Part shown: positions 32,169 to 39,835 of the stretch, piece by piece | How the letters are laid out: each line of letters opens with the position of its first letter | Numbering within the stretch: the first letter of the stretch is position 1 | Source: a virus | IMG/VR virus record: IMGVR_UViG_3300030001_000003 | Coordinates: 1 to 42,874 of that record | Direction: 5' to 3' (one strand) | DNA: 42,874 bases | Notes under the pieces: model-generated | What the model was told of the DNA's origin: nothing | Database searches by the model: none | What the model saw: the letters and a program-made list of their open reading frames with translations, nothing else | Position numbers and translations under genes: made by a program

Positions 32169-32489
32169 TTACGGGATATCAATAAACTCAGCAATATCAT
32201 TTTTAAACCGGCAGAAAAGAATAACTTTTTGATCCTTATTCTTAATCATTACCTTCAACTCAGGATCAACAACAGAATCTTCCTGTTCATATGCATTTTT
32301 TAGTTTACAATATGTGACCATATTTTTTAAAAAAAATGTTTTACCCGCTTCATCTAACCGATTCCAGATTTCTTCTACTAACAGAACACTAAATTTTTCG
32401 GAAGTAACCTGCATTAAGTTTTTTGATATCAACTCTTCAGTTTCATGAATGAGTTTTGAAAAATGAGGTTTAATGGATTTTGTTTTCAT
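32169..32489 (-). CDS. Small hypothetical protein (106 aa)
   Basis: 106 aa from ATG 32489; the frame extends upstream only with a TTG. It is basic at the N-terminus, helical in the middle (FSVLLVEEIWNRLDEAGKTF), ending FCRFKNDIAEFIDIP. No domain is recognised. Part of the small-gene cluster. Confidence 0.5.
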   Translation of the reverse strand: MKTKSIKPHFSKLIHETEELISKNLMQVTSEKFSVLLVEEIWNRLDEAGKTFFLKNMVTYCKLKNAYEQEDSVVDPELKVMIKNKDQKVILFCRFKNDIAEFIDIP

Positions 32490-32522
32490 ATGTTTTGTTT
32501 TTCGATACAAATATAATAATTA

Positions 32523-32756
32523 TTATTTTATTGCTTCAGCTAAATCATTAAGAGCATCATTTAATTCGGAACTTGCAGTTTCTAAACACATAATTTCCCT
32601 TTCTAAATCATAACCTTTGTTTCCCAATATTTGAGTACGTGGAGGCATTTTTAAAAGGTTATTTTTTAATTCTTCTCTAATAGAATCAACAAGTTCAATA
32701 TTATTTTGTAATTCTAAAATCATTTTATTTATTATTCCCTTTTTAAATGTGTTCAT
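32523..32756 (-). CDS. Small coiled-coil protein (77 aa)
   Basis: 77 aa, nearly all helical with heptad-like leucines (ILELQNNIELVDSIREEL, CLETASSELNDALNDLAEAI). It overlaps the upstream gene by ATGA. Probably forms a homo- or hetero-oligomer with one of its neighbours. Function unknown. Confidence 0.5.
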   Translation of the reverse strand: MNTFKKGIINKMILELQNNIELVDSIREELKNNLLKMPPRTQILGNKGYDLEREIMCLETASSELNDALNDLAEAIK

Positions 32757-33043
32757 GATACATCTCCTTTTCTATCAATTTTACATTCTTTCAACAGTCC
32801 GTTCAATTCTTTCAAATCATCTTTCAACGATTTCACGTTAATGAGGTAATTGCTTATTTCTCTCATTTTTACGATATCATCAGTTACTACCTCTGTAAGG
32901 GCACCAACCAGATAATCATTCAATTCAAAAAGGCTTTCAATAGCCGAATCAACATGACTTTCATTCCCTTCTGAATAAGGTGCCATTTGTTTCAGGAAAT
33001 CAACTAATTTGTCAGTTACTTCCATTCCGTTGATGATTGTCAT
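32753..33043 (-). CDS. Small acidic helical protein (96 aa)
   Basis: 96 aa, acidic, helical (MTIINGMEVTDKLVDFLKQM, NVKSLKDDLKELNGLLKEC). Both ends overlap neighbouring genes by ATGA, so three genes (33294 to 32523) form a translationally coupled set. Size and coupling might suggest a toxin-antitoxin or decoy set, but no known family is seen. Confidence 0.5.
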   Translation of the reverse strand: MTIINGMEVTDKLVDFLKQMAPYSEGNESHVDSAIESLFELNDYLVGALTEVVTDDIVKMREISNYLINVKSLKDDLKELNGLLKECKIDRKGDVS

Positions 33044-33294
33044 ACTGCAAACCCTTCCGTAAAATCAATAGTTAAACTAAAATTATCGCATAGAAATGAT
33101 ACCGAGTTGTATTTTTCGGTGGTACGTTTCCGGAGGGTAATAGTTTCCCGTTTTTTAATTTCGCGTTTTGCTTCTAAATAAAATTCACGAAGTAGGTCCA
33201 GTGATGTTTCCTGACTGGCTTCTTTGGTAAGTTCTTCCGGTAGTTGTTTTACCGGACGGGCAGGACGAGTCCTACGGATGGTGGTTGTTGTCAT
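33040..33294 (-). CDS. Small basic protein (84 aa), first of the coupled set
   Basis: 84 aa from ATG 33294 (MTTTTIRRTRPARPVKQLPE). The frame extends to 33375, but that would run through the inverted repeat. The N-terminus is Arg/Pro-rich and probably disordered, the middle helical (LLREFYLEAKREIKKRETIT), the end beta-rich. Its start lies 3 nt from the 13-bp inverted repeat, which may control its translation. Confidence 0.5.
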   Translation of the reverse strand: MTTTTIRRTRPARPVKQLPEELTKEASQETSLDLLREFYLEAKREIKKRETITLRKRTTEKYNSVSFLCDNFSLTIDFTEGFAV

Positions 33295-33296
33295 TT

Positions 33297-33362
33297 GGGT
33301 TTGTTTGCATTTAATTATAGAGCACAAAAAAGCGATGCTCATATATCGCTGCAAACAAACCC
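33297..33362. repeat. Nested inverted repeats upstream of the small-gene cluster
   Basis: The 13-bp arm gggtttgtttgca (33297-33309) is exactly inverted at 33350-33362. Inside it, agcgat (33331-33336) pairs with atcgct (33345-33350). It directly precedes the ATG at 33294, so in leftward RNA it would place a large stem at the start region. A regulatory RNA structure or operator is likely. Confidence 0.7.
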
Positions 33363-33436
33363 AAGGGTATATCACCGCTCTTCACGGCCCGATATATGGC
33401 ATCGCCATATTTTCAATAAGATTAATTTTTTGGCAT

Positions 33437-33459
33437 AAAAAAACCACCTCGTTTGGTGG
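33437..33459 (-). terminator. Terminator after the lipoprotein gene
   Basis: CCACC pairs with GGTGG (33455-33459 / 33444-33448) with flanking pairs, and seven T follow on the minus strand. It separates the lipoprotein gene from the small-gene cluster. Confidence 0.75.
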
Positions 33460-33546
33460 GTATATTTATACCCTTGTATTTGTTTGCGGTGCAAATATCA
33501 GAATAGTTTTTTAATCCGCAATATAAAAATGAGATTATTTTTAAAA

Positions 33547-34062
33547 TTATTCAATTTCTGCTGAAATTATCTTTGAGTAATCCATATTAATTCGAAAAAA
33601 TGCTTTATGTAATTTAGGTTGTCCGTTTGTATTACATCTGAAATTATGAATTATAGCCCATCCAATCTGTTTTGGCTTAAAATTCTTTCTGAAGATTTCT
33701 TGTTTATCCATATATAGAATAATTGAATCTGCTAATTTTGTAGAAAAATCATAACGTTGAATTGGACTTCTGTTAGGATATGCAGTATCAGTAGCTACAG
33801 TATCAACAGCAACCTCTGTATAATCAGATCCGTATCTCCTTATTTCTAATTTTTTTGTTGAATCTTTTAATTGATTATATATTTTATCATCGTAATAAGT
33901 TGAAGAATCTGCAAAAATTTTTGAATATTCAACCGGATCATAACTTTTAAAATCATCTAAGTTTTTACTTAAATAATCTTTTACTAACTGCTTACATTTT
34001 TGTTCTTTAGAGCATGAATAAAATAACACAGCCATTACAGCCAGTAACATAGCTTTTTTCAT
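33547..34062 (-). CDS. Lipoprotein, possible lysogenic conversion or exclusion gene
   Basis: 171 aa. The N-terminus KKAMLLAVMAVLFYSCSKEQ is a lipoprotein signal (lipobox Cys near 17). The rest is polar with mixed helices/strands, containing SKIFADSSTYYDDKIYNQLK and FRCNTNGQPKLHKAFFRIN near the end. It is a single-gene unit bounded by the terminators at 33437 and 34182, the usual arrangement of a phage moron. A prophage-expressed surface lipoprotein that blocks superinfection is one possibility. The codon pattern is AT-rich. Confidence 0.65.
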   Translation of the reverse strand: MKKAMLLAVMAVLFYSCSKEQKCKQLVKDYLSKNLDDFKSYDPVEYSKIFADSSTYYDDKIYNQLKDSTKKLEIRRYGSDYTEVAVDTVATDTAYPNRSPIQRYDFSTKLADSIILYMDKQEIFRKNFKPKQIGWAIIHNFRCNTNGQPKLHKAFFRINMDYSKIISAEIE

Positions 34063-34154
34063 AACAATTTTAATTTAAATGGTTTGTACAAATTTTAAGT
34101 TACAAAGATATAAAAAACCACGATACAATAATACCGGGGCTTTCTTTTTTTACT

Positions 34155-34180
34155 CCCCTTTAGGGGTTCTTAGGGGTCAT
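34155..34180 (-). repeat. CCCCTAAAGGGG repeat element, copy 5
   Basis: Minus strand GACCCCTAAGAACCCC followed by TAAAGGGG, a rearranged variant. It lies between the terminator at 34182-34219 and the lipoprotein gene. Confidence 0.8.
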
Positions 34181-34181
34181 T

Positions 34182-34219
34182 AAAAAAATCCGCTCCGATC
34201 TTCACAGACCAGAACGGAT
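34182..34219 (-). terminator. Terminator after the portal gene
   Basis: A 13-bp stem including G-U pairs (ATCCGTTCTGGTC / GATCGGAGCGGAT) closes a TGTGAA loop and is followed by seven T. The stem and loop closely resemble the terminator at 22451-22485. Confidence 0.88.
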
Positions 34220-34313
34220 ATCAGAGTTCAAACCAAAAATTATGAAAGAAGAAATATCTGTTGTTTTAGAATCATATTAATCATTAAATCACATAAATCA
34301 TAGTTTAGACAAT

Positions 34314-35678
34314 TTACGCCAGGTTCTTTTTTGTTCCACTGCCCTTATCCAGCGTGGTCAGTATCGTATTTCTGTAACGTAGCGCACAATCGGGATATCC
34401 ATTGTACCTGATCATTACTTCAATCGGATCAAGGAAGTTCTGACGGTCCACCCAGGCGTTGGCAATGTTCACCAGAAATGCTTCACGGATATTACTCCCT
34501 CCCTGGTTACCGGCATACGTACCTCCCGGCATACCGGCGCCCAGTACATTGGGGTTAATCATCAGGGCAAACAGGATTTCAGAGTTCGCAGCTGCAGATG
34601 TCACCAGTTTGTCAGCATCCTTGCTGTTAGTATCAATCTTTGTAATGATCCATGCCTGTTCTACCTTTCCGGTGATATCGCTTTGTTCATAAGCGGTAAA
34701 CAGAGGTTTTTCGGCATTCTCAGCGCCCAGCAGGTTGGCTTCAATGTCATCCATGTACATACCAATTGCAGCCTCACGCTCTTTTGGTGAATCGAATAAT
34801 GTTTCAGGGAACTTTTTATCCCAGAACGAATATGGTATCTGGATATGAAATTTACAGGTTATCTGGTTCTTGTAGGCTTTTTGCAGGTACTTTGGCACCG
34901 ACTTGGCTATATCTATCCATCCAGCCAGAAAAGCGGAAAGCCACACAGGTTCTGAGTACGTATCGCGGTTACTCCAAGAGTCACGGATCATAAATACCGC
35001 GCTTTCTTTTCCTTTTCCTTCGAAGCGCCGAATATCCATATCCATTATCGGATCGTAGTCCAGCAATACATCAAAGGTTTTGAAATCGGTTGTACTGGGT
35101 GATTCTGGAAACTTACCTGATACCACACATTTTTCATTACCATTTGTATCACGTTCGCTGATCCGGAAGAAATAAGCATTCAACACGTTCAGGCCAACTA
35201 TTTGCGATCCGTCAACGTTCGGTATTAACTGAACCCCGGAGCATCCGAATTTAAAGTAATCACGCCCTGCCAGTTCGAAGTACCTGCGTATTTTAGGAGA
35301 AGAAAGGATCTGCTGTGGAATCGGATTTGGATATGGTATCAGTATTTCATTACCATCATCATCATATCCGGATACCTTGCAGGCATAGACCCCTTGTCCC
35401 AGGGTAAAGTTACGGATAAACTTCAACCCTGAATTCAGTACTGAAGTAGAGGTAATTATCTTATCAGCCCATTGAGGGAAGTCGTTCGCAACTCCCCAGC
35501 TGAGCAACCGTATCCCAGTCAGGGTGGTAAAGTCCTGGTCGAGTTTAGTATCAACCGTCTGGATCAGTTTCTTTTTTTCTTCTTTCGAAATTCCTTCAGG
35601 TCCTCCGGTAGTCGAAGCAAAAATATGATTCGAGGTAATGATAAGCGGAGCGCCTTTTTTGCTGAATAATATATCCAT
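34314..35678 (-). CDS. Portal protein
   Basis: 454 aa. The C-terminal half shows the portal signature LVTSAAANSEILFALMINPN followed by VLGAGMPGGTYAGNQGGSNI, similar to the FGVPP-x-x-LG...Y-x-N region of phage portals, and a helical WLSAFLAGWIDIAKSVPKYLQ segment. The N-terminus starts at a Met after the spacer, 4 bp from the preceding gene. It would form the dodecameric ring at the capsid vertex and bind terminase and connector proteins. It is separated from terminase by two genes. Confidence 0.85.
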   Translation of the reverse strand: MDILFSKKGAPLIITSNHIFASTTGGPEGISKEEKKKLIQTVDTKLDQDFTTLTGIRLLSWGVANDFPQWADKIITSTSVLNSGLKFIRNFTLGQGVYACKVSGYDDDGNEILIPYPNPIPQQILSSPKIRRYFELAGRDYFKFGCSGVQLIPNVDGSQIVGLNVLNAYFFRISERDTNGNEKCVVSGKFPESPSTTDFKTFDVLLDYDPIMDMDIRRFEGKGKESAVFMIRDSWSNRDTYSEPVWLSAFLAGWIDIAKSVPKYLQKAYKNQITCKFHIQIPYSFWDKKFPETLFDSPKEREAAIGMYMDDIEANLLGAENAEKPLFTAYEQSDITGKVEQAWIITKIDTNSKDADKLVTSAAANSEILFALMINPNVLGAGMPGGTYAGNQGGSNIREAFLVNIANAWVDRQNFLDPIEVMIRYNGYPDCALRYRNTILTTLDKGSGTKKNLA

Positions 35679-35682
35679 AGTT

Positions 35683-35967
35683 TTAAAGTATTACTTCCAT
35701 TTGGTTGTATTGTATAATCGCATCAATTCCGGCCGGATACACGTGATCAATCGGGTTACCGAATTCATCACAGGGTTGTATTCCCCGTTGCCGTGCATCC
35801 CTCATGTCGTACCGCAATCCACGGCAACAGGCAATCGGGAAAAAGTGTAACGCTCCGGACTTGGTTATAAACTTGACAGAGAATAACATCCGTTTTCCGT
35901 TTGGCAACCACTTGATGTCCAGTTCGCGGAGCATCATGTTACGTCGTATGTGTGTTGGCCGTGCCAT
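35683..35967 (-). CDS. Small structural protein before portal
   Basis: 94 aa from ATG 35967 (MARPTHIRRNMMLRELDIKW). The longer open frame upstream overlaps the 354-aa gene in another frame and is rejected. The protein is basic with two Cys (ACCRGLRYDMRDA), ending in DHVYPAGIDAIIQYNQMEVI. It lies between two virion genes with spacers of 1 and 4 bp. A specific role is unknown. Confidence 0.62.
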   Translation of the reverse strand: MARPTHIRRNMMLRELDIKWLPNGKRMLFSVKFITKSGALHFFPIACCRGLRYDMRDARQRGIQPCDEFGNPIDHVYPAGIDAIIQYNQMEVIL

Positions 35968-35968
35968 A

Positions 35969-37033
35969 TTAATTAAATGTTTCGTCAAACGTGGCATCGA
36001 ATACCCTAGGTTTCTTAAAGGCAGCGTATGTTGTCCTAAACTGGTTATTCGAAGCATACCGGTACGTGAAATTAAACGAGTGTAGTTCATCCCTCCGGCT
36101 TCCATTCGTGAAATCTTCCTCCAGGATAACGATCGGTTGAAATCCCTTAGCGTCGAGTATGGCCAGCTGGTCACTGTTTAATAAATCTTCCAGCGCTTCC
36201 ACTGCCTGAGCTGCAACATACCCGGTATTCACCGAGATCGAGTTTACCAGGTCACGGCTTATCTGAATTTGACTATTATTTTGTACCCCGAATGTACGTT
36301 CCCACTTACGGCTACTTTCTTCATCCCCGATACAGGTAAATGATTCCTGTGCACCAAAGCAATTTCGAAAAACAAAGGTTCGCTTTTGCGGGTAATTGCG
36401 CTGATCCATTGTAAACCGTATCATGCAATCGGTAGAAGTATACAGGTTATAATAGATCAGATCGGATACCGGGCATCCTGCCATCGTGGCAATCATTGCA
36501 GGTGAAACATTGATCCGGTACATCGAAGCAACATCCATCACCAACAGATCGAGCGTCACGGATACATCCTGATCAATTCCTTTCTTTGCAATATATACTT
36601 TCACGGTACCAGGACCATAAAAACTGACAAACTCAGTTCGTCCGGGACCGGTTATTTTCTTTGTCATGCGTGATAACGGAATAATCCGGAGCGTTGTCAC
36701 ATCCAGCGAACCCGAAAAATCAACAATTGATTGATAAAATGTTACATCCTTGGTAATGACCTGCACACCTTCTGTTAAAGATACACTAAATACTACGGAA
36801 TTCGATTCCACTCCATTGGTTAGCAGGAAGTCATTGTTTGTTTTCAGCAGCATGGCAAGCGTGCCCAGCTCATGAATGTAAATTTTGCCATCCGTATCGG
36901 GTGTATAGACTTCCGACAGCAACAAATTACCTACATGCATCACCGAAACAGCCACCGACCCGGTAACAGTATCCATAATGATATCACCATACTCAGCACT
37001 TAATCCGGAAACCGGAAATCTATTCTCAATCAT
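35969..37033 (-). CDS. Virion protein of unknown role (354 aa)
   Basis: 354 aa, beta-rich, with no signal peptide. The segment TKDVTFYQSIVDFSGSLDVT, later YNLYTSTDCMIRFTMDQRNY and the C-terminal ELHSFNFTYRYASNNQFRTT look like a virion protein and recall Bacteroidales prophage structural genes. It is the first gene of the portal unit, 21 nt from late promoter copy 6. It may be a head decoration, neck or tail protein. Confidence 0.65.
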   Translation of the reverse strand: MIENRFPVSGLSAEYGDIIMDTVTGSVAVSVMHVGNLLLSEVYTPDTDGKIYIHELGTLAMLLKTNNDFLLTNGVESNSVVFSVSLTEGVQVITKDVTFYQSIVDFSGSLDVTTLRIIPLSRMTKKITGPGRTEFVSFYGPGTVKVYIAKKGIDQDVSVTLDLLVMDVASMYRINVSPAMIATMAGCPVSDLIYYNLYTSTDCMIRFTMDQRNYPQKRTFVFRNCFGAQESFTCIGDEESSRKWERTFGVQNNSQIQISRDLVNSISVNTGYVAAQAVEALEDLLNSDQLAILDAKGFQPIVILEEDFTNGSRRDELHSFNFTYRYASNNQFRTTYAAFKKPRVFDATFDETFN

Positions 37034-37054
37034 ACTTTGATAGCTTTAACGATA

Positions 37055-37090
37055 CAAATTTATGATTGAACACCACCCTTTAAAAGGACA
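37055..37090 (-). promoter_or_regulatory. Late promoter-like motif, copy 6 (portal unit)
   Basis: Minus strand: TGTCCTTTT, 19 nt, TAAATTTG, followed by TATCG. It lies 21 nt upstream of ATG 37033. With the copy at 31499 it defines the consensus. Confidence 0.8.
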
Positions 37091-37407
37091 ATGAAAAGAT
37101 TTACACAGAAAGAAGAATTATTTACATAGATTACTAAAAAACTAAAAAACTTTAATATTTACGGAATTAATTAACAATTAAGGATTTAAATGTGTCAATT
37201 TGCCGGAAAGTTGAACGTTTGTTTGCCAGCAAAGGCCACCCCGCCCTATCCGCACGGTCACTAAAAACCGCACAATGTCAAGGAAATATGAATTTTAATA
37301 GTGGGTATAAAGTAGTAGTGATGATGTGATGTGATGTGATGATTGGTTGATGTGATGATACTGATCACCAATCAACTAATCAACCAATCAACTAATCAAC
37401 TAATTAA
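37091..37407. other. Gene-free region downstream of terminase with simple repeats
   Basis: This region contains a gatttacacaga repeat (37099-37110), a GC-richer patch (about 37215-37275), and a low-complexity block (37319-37410) with gtgat repeats and five units of an 8-bp repeat atcaacta or variants (37379-37410). An inverted repeat tgattggttgat / atcaaccaatca pairs 37340-37351 with 37379-37390. No gene or T-rich terminator is present. It may hold the packaging site (pac/cos) or be recombination scar tissue next to the hybrid terminase. Neither is proven. Confidence 0.6.
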
Positions 37408-39123
37408 CTAAAGACGTGGGTTAATGAATGCTGATCCTTTCTTCAGTTGATTGCCATACTTAGTCCATATGCGCTTATCAACGGCATCACTGAAGTGTGT
37501 TGCTTCTTCGGGTAGTACCGATGTGCGTGCTTCACTCTTCTTATCCTTCTCAAACAGTCCTGATGTCTTCTGTATTACGGCTGTGTTGTTCATTGATATA
37601 AGTGTGTACTTGCATCGTGTACCATTGAATCGCTTCTTAGGTAATGATGGGTCTGTTTCATTGAGCAGGTAGCGCCATAGCAGATACTTGTCATTGTGTG
37701 GTGGCTCTTTGCCCGGGTGCTTACGTATCTCTACCTTCCAATGGTTACGTTCAAGGCGTGATATGGCATGTTGGTTGTATGTCTTAGTTGAGTTAGCCAA
37801 TCGTATGTCACCATATGTATCAACAGTATAACGAACAACCTTCTTCTTATGATCACGATAGTAATCACAAAAGTTATCCATTAACGTATTGATCATGTTA
37901 TCATCATTGTTATCAGGCTTCACATAGAACTCATTGATATTGTTGTCTGTCTTAGTAATGAGTCCTGTTACAAAGTCATACATGCGTTCCTGACTTACTT
38001 CAATAAGACTTATCTTACTACCCCAGTCAGGTGTTATCTCAATAGGCTGGTTAGGATCACAATCAGCATCATACAATGAATGTCGTTTTTTTAGCACATC
38101 CCAGTCAAAATCGTTATTATCGGCCAATCCACGGATATAGTCATCATTATCGGCCTTGTAATAGACATGACGTTCGTCAATGGCATAATAGCAGTTAGTT
38201 ACCTTGTCAATATAATAGTTCAGCATTTCGATCATAAAGGTCGTGGTGTCCATCACTTGGTACATCTTGGTGATGTATGAAAATCCCAGGTTATGAACAT
38301 TGTCAAACGCATTGCTGAGCATGAACAAAACACCGTCTTTTGATACAAAAGGGGTGATTGTCTTACGTAAACGGGTTGCTTCGCGCCATAATTCAATGCA
38401 AAGCTTCTGATCTTTGTCGAGGTGTGCCTTTATAAGTTGAAGTTGAAGTCCGACAATTTTATTCCATATTTCAAAAATACGAATACCGGCTTCCTCATCA
38501 TAATAACTGCCGAATTCACTCATCCACTTATGTTCGGGAAGATATCCCATGGAACTGGTGAACGTAGATCCGTGATGTTTCAAAAGTGGATTCGGTGATT
38601 TGAATCCAAATATTTCCTCATTCCCACGATTTGTGGCAGCAGCTTCCTGATCGAATTTAATTTTATTGATGGTCAATGCCTCATCTGTGATATTATAATC
38701 GGCATTAGGTCCACGGGCACCGGCCATTTGGCTTAATAAATATAGGGCATGGCCATTTGAAAACGTGATCATGTTTTCGTAACTCATTACCCGTTCATGA
38801 GGTTCATAGAAATGTTCAGGCGGTTTCCGGCAAATCACATAGTCACCTGACTTAGTCCGTTCGTCGTATTTTTTATAACCAAGTTTTTCAAGGTATTTAA
38901 ATGAGGATGGAAGTGTTTTGGTGAGTGCCTGACCTAAAGTAAATTGTGTAACCGTTGTGATACCGCGGGGCATAATACGGACGTTCTCATCTATTTCAGC
39001 ACCATTGATAAACGATTTACCGGTTCCACGTCCCGCAAGCAACATTTTAAGTTTAGCTTGGAAGAGTTGAGCGGTAAGTTGGAATGAGTTAAGCGAGATG
39101 TTTTCTTCCCAGGTATTTTCCAT
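37408..39123 (-). CDS. terL: Terminase large subunit
   Basis: 571 aa. ATPase domain: Walker A LLAGRGTGKSF (28-38) and Walker B-like YNITDEA (143-149). Nuclease (RNase-H-like) domain: first Asp in EITPDWGSKI (362-371), second in YTVDTYGDIRL and third in THFSDAVDKRIW near the C-terminus. It translocates and cuts DNA at the portal. Codon use switches near base 38080 (residue about 350): upstream Lys is mainly AAA, downstream almost all AAG with many ACA/ATA codons. This suggests the nuclease half came from another source. It is coupled to the small-subunit gene by a 1-bp overlap. Confidence 0.9.
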   Translation of the reverse strand: MENTWEENISLNSFQLTAQLFQAKLKMLLAGRGTGKSFINGAEIDENVRIMPRGITTVTQFTLGQALTKTLPSSFKYLEKLGYKKYDERTKSGDYVICRKPPEHFYEPHERVMSYENMITFSNGHALYLLSQMAGARGPNADYNITDEALTINKIKFDQEAAATNRGNEEIFGFKSPNPLLKHHGSTFTSSMGYLPEHKWMSEFGSYYDEEAGIRIFEIWNKIVGLQLQLIKAHLDKDQKLCIELWREATRLRKTITPFVSKDGVLFMLSNAFDNVHNLGFSYITKMYQVMDTTTFMIEMLNYYIDKVTNCYYAIDERHVYYKADNDDYIRGLADNNDFDWDVLKKRHSLYDADCDPNQPIEITPDWGSKISLIEVSQERMYDFVTGLITKTDNNINEFYVKPDNNDDNMINTLMDNFCDYYRDHKKKVVRYTVDTYGDIRLANSTKTYNQHAISRLERNHWKVEIRKHPGKEPPHNDKYLLWRYLLNETDPSLPKKRFNGTRCKYTLISMNNTAVIQKTSGLFEKDKKSEARTSVLPEEATHFSDAVDKRIWTKYGNQLKKGSAFINPRL

Positions 39124-39719
39124 TATGTATTCAGTATTTCACAAATCTGATCATCTGTTTCGGTAGGTGCCACCATAGCTTCAACCAATGTGTGTATTTC
39201 GTCAGCCGACATTCCTTTAATCTTACTCATATCGATATTCACCGTATTTTGATTATTATTCAGCTGGATATAGAATACATTTTTCTCCATGCGTTTTGGG
39301 TCTTCGGATCCGACTACCTTTTCGCCAATGACATCCCTCAGGACTTTTTGTGCTGCAATACGTTCCTTATGCTTACCTAATAGTTTGCATGTCCGTATCG
39401 TATCTACAAGGTCCTTGATTTGCCATTGTTGCCAGTAGTCCCAGTCAAAATCATGTTTGCTTTTAAAAAGCTCCTGAGCAAGCTGTATGTCTTTTCGTGC
39501 CGTATTGCGTGAAATATTATATTTTGCCTGTAACCTTGGATATACACTGGCAGGGTGGAAACTATCCAGCATCTGTGAGGCTGAAACAATCCGGTTAAAC
39601 TGTTCGCGGTATGCTTCCGGAAGTGGTGAGTTATCCGGATCCAGGATATGTGCCAGGATCAATTCATGTCGCTGTTCGGCCAGTCCTTTTTTAGTCTGAT
39701 ATTTATCGATTTCATTCAT
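39123..39719 (-). CDS. terS: Putative terminase small subunit
   Basis: 198 aa from ATG 39719; TTG/GTG starts at 39767/39764 would add 16 residues. The HTH VYPRLQAKYNISRNTARKDI (about 64-83) is of the type that recognises DNA in small terminases. A helical domain follows. Its last base overlaps the large-subunit start. The position directly before terL makes the assignment likely; homology itself is weak. It may bind pac/cos. Confidence 0.75.
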   Translation of the reverse strand: MNEIDKYQTKKGLAEQRHELILAHILDPDNSPLPEAYREQFNRIVSASQMLDSFHPASVYPRLQAKYNISRNTARKDIQLAQELFKSKHDFDWDYWQQWQIKDLVDTIRTCKLLGKHKERIAAQKVLRDVIGEKVVGSEDPKRMEKNVFYIQLNNNQNTVNIDMSKIKGMSADEIHTLVEAMVAPTETDDQICEILNT

Positions 39720-39778
39720 TTGGTTACTGATTAAAGAACTTGTCTTAAAGTCGGACAATTTCACCAACGTATTATTAA

Positions 39779-39827
39779 AAAAAAAGAAGAAATAATCCGG
39801 ATCCTGTCACTCCGGATTATTTTTTCA
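39779..39827. terminator. Bidirectional terminator between the 282-aa gene and terS
   Basis: A 10-bp perfect stem (aataatccgg / ccggattatt; 39791-39800, 39812-39821) has T-rich flanks on both sides (minus strand TTTCTTCTTTTTTTTT). It lies between the 39836 stop and the terS start, so terS/terL must be read from another promoter or by read-through. Confidence 0.82.
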
Positions 39828-39835
39828 ATCAGGTA

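Noticed and set aside
32523-33294. Toxin-antitoxin module
   Set aside because: Coupled small genes fit the size, but no recognised toxin or antitoxin fold or motif was seen.
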